DNA of 64,000 bases, taken from positions 75,463 through 139,462 of the forward strand of contig SZWC01001206.1 of NCBI GenBank assembly GCA_023375785.1. Direction: 5' to 3'. Of the stretch, positions 56,536 to 64,000 are shown one piece after another. The notes beneath the pieces are model-generated. The model saw only the letters and a program-made list of their open reading frames with translations, was not told the origin of the DNA and searched no databases. Position 1 is the stretch's first letter, and each line of letters opens with the position of its first letter. A program made the position numbers and the translations under genes. The stretch comes from Penium margaritaceum. Taxonomy: Eukaryota; Streptophyta; Zygnematophyceae; Desmidiales; Peniaceae.

Positions 56536-57272
56536 TGTTGGGAAAGGAGCCATTCGGCTCAGTTTCAGTTCTACAGGAGAAAGCTCCAGGAAAGTAACAG
56601 ATGGCTGCTCCGATTGTCGATCCGACTTCATCATTGGAAAGGTCAGGTGGCAAAATGTCTACGGTCCAAGTTTGAGGCCGATCCAATGGTCGGATTGGGA
56701 GATATGAATTTAGAAGTTTCGGGGGTCATGGACTGCCGATGTCTGGGTGGCCATGGGTGATGGCTCCATGCCTTAGCCTGAGAAAAGAAAAAGGCAAGAG
56801 GTCCAGGGTCAAGACCGAATGGGAGAAATATGCAAAAAGGTCCTTGGCCTTAGGATTGCCTTGTTAGAGTGTGCTGACTAGGATAAAGGTACCTCTCCTT
56901 ACTTTTTAGGTGAGGTGAGATCCTTGTGTACTAGCCATGGACACATGGCGATTCTCTATGGGATTGTGGGTTATGTGACCACTAGGAGTGTGCCATGAGA
57001 GCATTCTCTAGCTCTCTAGGTCGTGTGTGAGTGGTCAGCCTGATTGCTAGGCTGATTTCCCGCCTTGTGTGAGATTATGGACTCTAGTGTGTGAGCCTTA
57101 GCCTCCATGGCTAAGTGGTGTGGCTTGTGAGAGGGCTGATTTGCCCAAGCTCTAGCTCTATATGTACCTCATCATTTTGAGTGATTGAACAACCATTCTT
57201 CTGCACAAGTGATGCCCTTCCAATCACACATGCTCGCTGCTCCAAGGCTCCCTCTCTCCTCAAGATCCAACA
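56536..57272 (+). repeat. 3' LTR of copia E
   Basis: 737 bp, ends ...ATCCAACA, followed by the right TCTGA. Confidence 0.92.
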
Positions 57273-57670
57273 TCTGAAGCACTGCCATGCATTTCTTTAG
57301 CTATTCTTTGTTGCATTTCCATGCATATGCATGGCATTGCATGGATTGGCATTGACCAAACACATTGGGAATGGGAGGGAGGGGGGGGGGGCTGTTGCAA
57401 TCCAGTTGCAATGCAATGCAATGCAAAGCATTGAATTGTGGTTCTACGCAATGCCATGAAATCTGAAGCAGTGCCATGCATTTCCCTAGCTATCATTTGT
57501 TGCATTTCCATGCAAATTCATGCCATTGCATGGATTGGAATAAACCAAACAGATTAGGAATGGGAGGGGGGGGCTGTTGCAATCCAGTTGCAATGCAATG
57601 CAATGCAATGTAAAGCATTGCATTGTTCTTCTATGCAATGCCATGCAATGTGAAGTGCTGCCAGACATTT
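57273..57670. repeat. ~185-bp tandem repeat, right part
   Basis: Two further units (G-rich blocks near 57366 and 57557). Subtracting copia E, unit spacing is about 183-192 bp across the whole array, so E landed within a pre-existing four-unit array. Confidence 0.75.
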
Positions 57671-57755
57671 TCAATGCTCTTGACAGTCATTTCTTATCCT
57701 AACAACATCCCTGTTCACTTCATTTCCTCGCATTGCTTCCCGCTTCTTCTAGGTG

Positions 57756-58652
57756 AAGACACTGGCCCTCTCATTCCCCGCGCTACGAGTGAGCCCCAAC
57801 GTGTAGAACACGTTTGATGCACTGGCCAATGCACTGAAGCAATGGGGGTTGTTCGACCGCATGTTCTGTTTGACAGTCCACGACGGGTCAACCAACGACG
57901 CCATGATGAACAACTTCATCATACCCCGCATTGAGTCGTCGCTGCTATCTGAGGGCCACATTTGCTACTTAGGTCACGTCATGAACCTAGCAGTGAAGGA
58001 CCTCATGGGCCATCCCAATGTGGAGACCATTGTCTCTAAGGCTCATGCAATGGTAGTATTTGTGAACCGCTCCACCCCAAGGGAGCATTTACTCATCAAT
58101 GCAGCAACGTCAGCAGCTGTCAAGTACCAGTCGCTGTACTTTGACATGAATACGAGGTGGAATTCCACTCTTGACATGGTGGAGCGTGTCCTCATCCTCA
58201 AGGACGTGCTCCCCATGTGGCTTGATGGCTACGGCATTGAGGGAGGGGAGCTAAAACCAAGCCATGACAACTGGTGGCTCATCACCCTACTCATCATGGT
58301 GCTGAAGCCGTTCGAGTCATTCACGAATGACATCATTGGAGCAAAGTATCCCACCTTGAACCTGGTCATCCCCTTCTACGAGTCGATGTTGGAAAAGCTG
58401 GGGTCGTGGCAGCTGAAGGCGATCATGGTACGCGAGAAGAGAAAGAGCAGAGGTGCGGCTGGGTGGCTGGATGCCAAGGAGCAGCTGTTGGTGGACATCA
58501 AGGACGGGTTCGCCGCAGCGAAAGAGAAACTGAAGAAGTACGTGCGGCTTCTCACCGACCGCCACATAATCGCAACAGCATGTGACCCCCGCTTCCGCCT
58601 CCAATGGTTTGAACGCACGCACAAGCTCATCGGTATGAGCCCGGCCGCATAA
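57756..58652 (+). pseudogene. hAT transposase, main catalytic segment
   Basis: A 267-residue open frame (57849-58652) begins LFDRMFCLTVHDGSTNDAMM, the second catalytic region of hAT transposases (HDGSTND). Then CYLGHVMNLAVKDLMG (the conserved C-x2-H signature of hATs), YFDMNTRWNSTLDMVERVL (RWNST, the third catalytic region), MVLKPFESFTNDIIGAKYPT and TACDPRFRLQWFERTHK (DPRFK-like). Upstream, from 57756, KTLALSFPALRVSPNV is in frame but ends at a stop. A stop at 58650-58652 separates it from the C-terminal part. Confidence 0.82.
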
Positions 58653-59183
58653 CTGCAGGTCAAGATGCTGACGCTGCTACGCCCCTATCATGACCGAGTA
58701 GTGATAACACAAGAGGAGGCAGCTGCTCTTGCAGTAGCTGATGCAGCATCAAACACAGCAGGCACCCAGGGCTCACACGCCTCTCAGTCCATGCAGCAAA
58801 GTCAGGAGCAGAGTTTGCAGCTGGCAGTACATGAAGAGGGTGGACAGGGTACCTGGCAGCGAAAGCCACGGTCCAGTGAGCAAGATCAGCAACAGCAAGG
58901 TGCACGCATGCAGGCTGCACAATAGCACGTATCCCAGCAGCAGCAAGGGTGGAGTGCTCTCACTAGAGGACAAAAACTTTGACCGCGTCCTCCACCCCCA
59001 ACGGAGGATGATGCTTTGATGGAAGAGGCTCTGGCAGATCCACACGGGGATCTGTTTGAAGAGCCGGAGGAACCAGAAGCGACGGCGGAGATGTCATCGC
59101 TGGAGGTGGAGTCTGATGCATGGGCAAAACTGCCAGAGAAAACTGGCACATGCAAGGTGTGCAAGCATTATAAAAAACTATAG

Positions 59184-59599
59184 AGACAGAATCCTTCCTT
59201 CTTCATTGATGCGATGGATGTTCTTGTAGTTCTAGCCACCTCCACATCCTCTGAACGCTTGTTGGAACTCATTTCAGGCACTCGCTCGTGCACTTGACAG
59301 TTGAGAATCTACTCACCATGAAGAGTTGGATAAACAAGCGCTCGCTGCTTGACTTCCCAGTTTCCTCCCACGACATTGTCGCAACGGAGTACAGGAAGGA
59401 GGAGATGCGCATCAATGAGTTGCTTCGCAAAGCTCGTGAGGATGGGCTTGTGGGTGCGGCATGCGAGGAGTTGGAAGGACTTAGTTTGTACATGAACAAA
59501 GATGATGAAGAGGAGGATGACCAGGATGGTGGGGAGGAGGGAGAGGAGGAAGGGGACATGGAGGGTGAGGATGAGGATGTTAGGGAAGTTCCACAATAG
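59184..59599 (+). pseudogene. hAT transposase, C-terminal dimerisation region
   Basis: NPSFFIDAMDVLVVLATSTS then SSERLLELISGTR (59190-59287) is the hAT C-terminal dimerisation (hATC) signature. It then shifts frame near 59280-59300 to VHLTVENLLTMKSWINKRSL, the usual second half of hATC. An acidic Glu/Asp tail ends at 59599. Between this and the catalytic segment (58653-59180) lies a Gln-rich variable linker with stops. One frameshift here, several stops overall. Confidence 0.8.
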
Positions 59600-60024
59600 A
59601 CATTGTGAATCACGGTTAGGAAACTCCATGCTTCCAGAGTTTGCAGGCATTTATTTCACAATCATGCATGTGCACTTGCCATGAAACAGTAAAGTACATT
59701 TCCTTTCTTTTTGTCAAGTTTGATTCTTCAAGTTCTACACGCCTTTTCCCATATGTGTAGGTTGAGCAGTGAAGGTTGTACTTGAATGAGTTCACTACAA
59801 TTGTAAACTAGAATTTGAGTAAATGACCACATTTAGTGTGGTGTGATGCCCAAAGTACATGATTCCAAAGAGAATCTAATATCATGACATGTGTGCGATG
59901 ATCTCGACCATAATGTGCATGTGATGCATGTGATAATTTTAGCCACTAATCATGGAAAGCCTACTCAATACACTGACTTTAAAGGTTGGATTTTGGATGG
60001 ACGCAAAGTAGAATGTTAAGATCC
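59600..60024. other. 3' untranslated part of the hAT
   Basis: AT-rich sequence after the transposase end with no further coding signal; leads into the right subterminal repeats. Confidence 0.6.
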
Positions 60025-60150
60025 CCGGGATCCGTTTAGGATCCGGGGATCCTCAGGGTCCGGGGATCCTTTTTCAGGGTTCGGAGATCCAAATCATCCA
60101 TAGGATTGGGACCCGGGGATCAGGATCCAATATGGGATCCGGGAATCGTA
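60025..60150. repeat. Right subterminal repeats of the hAT
   Basis: Seven or more GGATCC / GGGGATCC-type words in ~125 bp, next to the right TIR. The left end favours GCGAATC forms. Confidence 0.7.
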
Positions 60151-60167
60151 CCTGGAGTGCACCCTTA

Positions 60168-60382
60168 GTGTCATAGTATGTCGTAGTAGAAGCCTTCACA
60201 TCCACGCTCCCTGCTACAGCACTGTCGCTACGTCATTGGCACCATCTGCCAGTTCTCAGGTGCTTGATAACTTGATAAAAACAACACAACCAGCTGTCTT
60301 GATCTAGGAGCATGGATAGGATCCAACAACTCTTCCTTTCAAAGTGTCGTTTCATCAAAATTGATGTCTCAACTTATGATTC
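60168..60382 (-). pseudogene. Minus-strand copia H: integrase end and linker
   Basis: The minus strand reads QAPENWQMVP (60233-60270), matching QAPENWQVVP in the copia A linker (near 1590), and farther up a DINFDE stretch (60345-60370) matching DVTFDE of the integrase tail. H therefore continues on the far side of the hAT. It meets the A-family LTR at 60383. Broken. Confidence 0.7.
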
Positions 60383-61071
60383 TTGTTCTTTCATGCCCCA
60401 TGGTCACTGCTATGGATTAACAAACAGGTTGGGTGTGCACTGCTCCATTGGATAAAGTCTCCTAAACCTTGTTCATGGTGCAAGTCCAACCAAGATACCA
60501 TAAGTATAACACAATGCATTGCATGTTGAAGATAGGGAAAACAGGTCCTGCGATCAATCCTTGACGTGTGCAACAAGGTTTTTGACCTTCCTGCACATGG
60601 GGAAGTTTCTTAGACTTTTCTCCATGCATGAGGAGGATGTGCCATTTGGCGGTTGCTGGATGATACAATTGGCAAGCTGGTGAGGTGATGAGGAGTGGCC
60701 ACCACAAAAGTGCCACTACCCACACACCTGGAAAGCCAGGCCTAGGATGAAATGTACCAGCCTCATTCCTCATTCTTATTACATAATCTAAGGCTTAGAT
60801 GCTACTCACACAGTTGTCCAACAAAGGGACTGTATAAAGAAGACACTTGTTGGTCCAAGCCCCAAGAGATACTCTTCAACTAGCACCTCGCGCAAATGTG
60901 TGCAAGTGCTAAGGGGACACAGTTGCTGGCAAGTGATTTCCTAAGAGCTGCTCAATGTGGAATCGTGATCTTCAGGGTGATTTATTCTCCTAGATGCAAT
61001 GCTAGGAGCGGACGGCAGGTGCTATTGTGTCGGCCCTGTTTTCTAGTCCGTTTACCTCAGGCTCGTTGACA
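60383..61071 (+). repeat. A-family LTR (first of two)
   Basis: Co-linear with 3836-4523; ends ...CGTTGACA. Carries the tRNA-like pair at 60507 and 60551 (44 nt apart) in diverged form. The left edge lacks a clean TGTTG and is approximate. Confidence 0.75.
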
Positions 61072-61096
61072 CTGATGAGCTTTCCAGCTCATCAGT
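61071..61096. repeat. Perfect hairpin at the LTR-internal junction
   Basis: Arms ACTGATGAGCT and AGCTCATCAGT pair perfectly (11 bp) around TTCC, exactly where the LTR ends and protease-region sequence begins. Confidence 0.8.
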
Positions 61097-62264
61097 GAGC
61101 TACTTGGTTGACATGGCGGTGGTGTTCAGGCAGAAGAAGGCCGTCATCATTAGGAACGAGGACATCAAGGTCGTGTATGCCAACAAAGACATCATGGCAT
61201 ACGTTGTACGGGTTAAAAGGCTCTACGTATTGCAGACAACTGCAAGAAAGAGCTGAGAAGATGAGGGTCATGCGGATGCAGCAGAGGGAGTGGCCTCGAC
61301 ACCAACGGAAGAGAGCACACTAAGGAAAACTCAAAAAGTATCCTCTGCCACAAAGGACAAAGCTCTGATCTGTGGCATAGTTCCTTGGGCAGGTTGCAAA
61401 CATCACGCTCCAAGTCATCCAGTAACAACAGCTAGTCTGCGGCATGGGTGGGTGCAAGAAGGATACGGATGGGTGTGGCAGCCAATGTGAGCCTTGCCTC
61501 TAAGGGAAGACAAAGCAAACGTGCTTTGAGTGCAATGGTTGCCGTGCAGAATAAACCCCTGGGCTGATTCACACCGAGGTGTGGAGACCCTTTCGCACGG
61601 CGTCAAACAATGGTAGCAAGTATATTCTGACCTTCATTCACAAATACAGCCGCAAGGTTTGGATCTTCTCTGTCAAAACCAAGGGAGAGGTCAGAGAAAA
61701 GTTGCAAGAGTTTGTCGCCATGGTGGAGCAACAGACGGGAAAGAAAGTCAAAGCAATAGAAAGCAACAACGTCGGCGAGTAAGAGGCAAGCAAGGACTGG
61801 TCATGGCAACATGGGATCACCACCAGTCCACAATGCCCTACACACTGCAAAGCAATGGTGTGCCTTAACGGATGAGTCAGACCATCCTCAGCATGGTGCG
61901 TAGCATGCTCTTTGATGCAAAACTTCCACCGCAGTTTGAGGCACAAGCGGCAAGAACAACATGCTATCTCATCAACCTTACTCCTACGGCTGCTATTGGC
62001 AGGCGCAGAGGAAAAAGGACAAGAAGCAGATGATGTGACAAGAAGTATGACTACGGAAGAAGCCTGACATATCATACCTCAAAGTCTTCGGCTGTACCAC
62101 ATGGGGAAAGATCCACGTGGATGAGGGTGCCGGCAAGCTAGATGCAAGGGTGCAAAAGTGCGATATGGTGGTCTATGGGACGGCCCACAAGACCTACCTC
62201 TTGTGAGATCTTGCAGGAAGAAGAATCATCACCAGCCGGGACGTGACTTTTGACGAGAGGAGAC
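61097..62264 (+). pseudogene. A-family protease-integrase fragment between two LTRs
   Basis: Matches copia A from about 340 to 1497: VVFRQKKAVIIRNEDIKV near 61115, the integrase core around 61590-61780 (KTKGEVREKLQEFVAMVEQQ), ending in the DVTFDER stretch at ~62240-62262. Only this fragment lies between the two LTRs; gag and RT were not seen there. Broken. Confidence 0.78.
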
Positions 62265-62936
62265 TGTTGTTCTTTCATGCACCATGGCCACTACTACGGC
62301 TTAACGGACAGGTTGGGCATGCACTACTTCCTTGAAATAAGCCCCCTAAACCTTGTTTGTGATGCAAGTCCAAGCAAGATACCAGAAGTGTAGCGCAACG
62401 GATACACAACAGGTCCTGCGATTGAGCCTTGATGTGCGCAGGAACGTTTTTCACCTGTATATACATAGGATGTTTCTTAGGCATTTCTCCATGCATAAGG
62501 AGAATGGGCCACTTTGCGGTCAGTGAATGCGCCAATTGGCGAGCTGGTGAGGTGGTGTAGAGTGGCCATCTCAAAGTGCCACTACCCACATACCTTAGAA
62601 GCCAGGCATAGAACTATGCGTAATAGGCTCATTCCTCATTATAATAAGAAAATTTGTCCATAGATGCTCCTCATACCATTGTCCAACTAAGGAACAATAT
62701 AAAGAAGACAGTGGTTGGTCTAAGCCTCAGATGTTAGCCTTTGACTAGCACCTCGCGCAAAAGTGACCAAGTGTTAAGTGGACAAAGTGACTAGCAAGTG
62801 ATTTCCTAGGAGCTGCTCAGTGTGGAACCGTGATCCTGATGGTGATATCTTCTCCTAGATAAAATGCTAGGAGCGGACAGCAGTTGCTATTGTATTAACC
62901 CTGCTTTCTAGTCTGTTTGCCTCAGACCGGTTGACA
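62265..62936 (+). repeat. A-family LTR (second), acting as 5' LTR
   Basis: 672 bp, TGTTG...TTGACA, directly followed by a primer site and gag. The tRNA-like module is only partly present (box A TAGCGCAACGG near 62391, shortened spacing). Confidence 0.85.
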
Positions 62937-62939
62937 AAA

Positions 62940-62955
62940 GGTTATGGGCCCAAAC
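62940..62955 (+). other. Primer-binding site of the A family, half-tRNA type
   Basis: GGTTATGGGCCCA, 13 contiguous matches to the complement of the initiator tRNA-Met anticodon arm, three bases after the LTR. Nearly the sequence used by Drosophila copia. Confidence 0.82.
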
Positions 62956-63329
62956 TGATCAGTTGTAAGGCACCCTTCGCTCAATTTGGTAAGCTATCTT
63001 GAGGTGTGCACGTCACCTCCTTCACCTCCATCTGCTCCATTTTCTTCATCAGCCCCAACGGCTGAACTCGCATCTAGCACACAAGGACTAAGGACAAGCT
63101 CTTCCCTAGGAGGCATGACCCATCTGGCCCAAGCAGGACAAGATGTGCCCTTGGAGGCAAGACCCTGGGTGTGCTAGTGTGATCTGTCTTCTCTGTTTGC
63201 AGGTAAACATCGGCTGGAGGGGTAAGCAACAAAACTGCACCCTTAAACCGGTAGCAAAGATCAGCTAACATGAGCCTACATCTGCCTCAACAAAATAGAG
63301 ACGCAGATTGCAGAAAAGGACAGCTAAAA

Positions 63330-64000
63330 TGGCTGGCCCATGAGCAACCGTGGGGGCTGCTGCATGACAGTCCTCAAACATAACAGGGGCTACCGCGGGG
63401 CTGTCCTCAAAATCAACTACGGCTACCACAGGTCAGACCACTGGAGCAACCGTGAGTTCTACCACAGTCTCGCAAGGTCGTGGATCTTTGGGAGAAATCT
63501 TGGTCTTAAAGGGGAACGACTTTCCACTCTGAAGATGGCAGTTTGAACGGGTAATGAAAGTGCGCAGCTTCATCAAGCTTCTAAAAGGAGAGGATTAGGT
63601 TCTTGCGGTGGACTCACCAGAGCACGATGCATGGGTGGAACGGAATGATATTCTCATGTATGTCCTCAGCAACACGATTGCTAAGAATTATATTCCTATC
63701 ATTGCCGGGTACACGCTAGCTTTCAAAGCTTACGAGAAGATTAAGCGCGTGCAACCAATCCACCTCCCTTGCAAATAGATTATTCATCCTAAAATGGCTG
63801 ATGAGCATATGGATGAATGAGGAAAAATCAGTCCCCAATTTCTTGTACGAGTTTGAAGGACCACTTGGCGAGGCTCGCTAGTGTAAGATACCGAGCTAAC
63901 CACCTCCGGCAGAGAAGCCGCGAAACCGAAAAAAACTCAAAAAGGTTTTTACACCTTCTTCCTTTGCAGGTATGTGTCGTGCACCCCAAACTTAGTCAGG
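63330..64000 (+). pseudogene. A-family gag, N-terminal part (runs off window)
   Basis: Begins MAGP near 63330 after a ~370-bp leader; LGEILVLKGNDFPLW near 63490-63530 corresponds to the conserved gag start KFxGxxFxLW, followed by WQFERVMKVRSFIKLLKGED. The rest lies beyond 64000. Broken. Confidence 0.7.

Larger units (their letters stand above)
50661..57272 (+). mobile_element. Ty1/copia element E, nested in the hAT
   Basis: Structurally complete: 5' LTR 50661-51398, initiator tRNA-Met primer site 51401-51412, gag, protease, integrase, RT, RNase H, polypurine tract ending 56535, 3' LTR 56536-57272, and exact TCTGA target duplications. LTRs differ at about 50 of 737 sites (~7%), the youngest datable insertion here: about 2-3 million years at a rice-like rate, with the true rate unknown. 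The coding part has about half a dozen breaks and one assembly join. Confidence 0.93.
48567..60167 (+). mobile_element. Large hAT DNA transposon, interrupted by copia E
   Basis: TIRs: left TAAGGCTGCACACAGG at 48567; right end, complemented, TAAGGGTGCACTCCAGG at 60167. They agree over TAAGGnTGCACnC, hAT-like, and the flanks form an imperfect 8-bp duplication. Subterminal GGATCCGCGAATC-type words cluster at 48600-48685 and GGATCCGGGGATC-type words at 60025-60150. Inside are a BED-finger exon (49621), catalytic-domain exons (~49950-50315 and 57756-58652) and a C-terminal dimerisation region (59184-59599). Copia E sits in the region between the catalytic exons; without it the element is ~5 kb, a normal autonomous hAT size. 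It is inserted in minus-strand copia H. Internal stops show the transposase is now dead. Confidence 0.85.

Noticed and set aside
50400-57670. CRISPR-like repeated words
   Set aside because: Unit length (~185 bp) and simple TGCAATG content fit a minisatellite, and the context is eukaryotic.
58653-59180. Separate Gln-rich gene after the hAT catalytic part
   Set aside because: It lies between the catalytic and dimerisation regions of the same transposase and is best read as its variable linker.

Overview
The window reads as repeat-dense nuclear DNA of a green plant, possibly a charophyte or an early land plant (taxon low confidence). The evidence is: abundant Ty1/copia elements; primer-binding sites that fit the plant form of initiator tRNA-Met; a BED-finger hAT transposon; and no prokaryotic operon structure. 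I recognise no host gene, rRNA gene, true tRNA gene or CRISPR array. Nearly all coding signal is transposon sequence, mostly decayed.

Layout. 1-4523: right part of copia element A, with its 3' LTR. 4524-7769: one copy of a ~3.3 kb duplicated segment (second copy 29315-32802). 8630-9358: short non-autonomous hAT with TIRs and an 8-bp target duplication. ~10524-11548: remnant of a pogo/DDE_1-type transposase. 12950-15390: copia B, running into a fold-back junction (15391-15508). ~15521-21671: copia C with both LTRs. 21672-23585: 5' part of LTR element D. 23586-27787: copia F, whose LTRs carry tRNA-like and heat-shock-like motifs. 32803-60382: a Russian-doll block. An old minus-strand copia (H) is split by copia I (36704-48307) and by an 11.6 kb hAT (48567-60167). 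I is itself split by copia J (38616-43933), and the hAT by copia E (50661-57272). Exact 5-bp target duplications mark I (CATCT), J (AGAAG) and E (TCTGA); the hAT has an imperfect 8-bp one. 60383-64000: A-family LTR, internal fragment, LTR, primer site and gag start, running off the window.

Most notable points. (1) Five copia families have a primer site complementary to the anticodon region of initiator tRNA-Met (half-tRNA priming, as in Drosophila copia), while D and E use the usual tRNA 3' end. (2) LTRs of families A and F contain Pol III box A/box B pairs at exactly tRNA spacing (44 nt). (3) The large hAT and the 729-bp element share TIRs and subterminal repeats, so they look like an autonomous/non-autonomous pair. 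(4) Two single-N positions are each flanked by 228-240 bp direct copies, which points to assembly joins.

Retroelements are treated as fossils: parts, ends and approximate age are given, not individual lesions.
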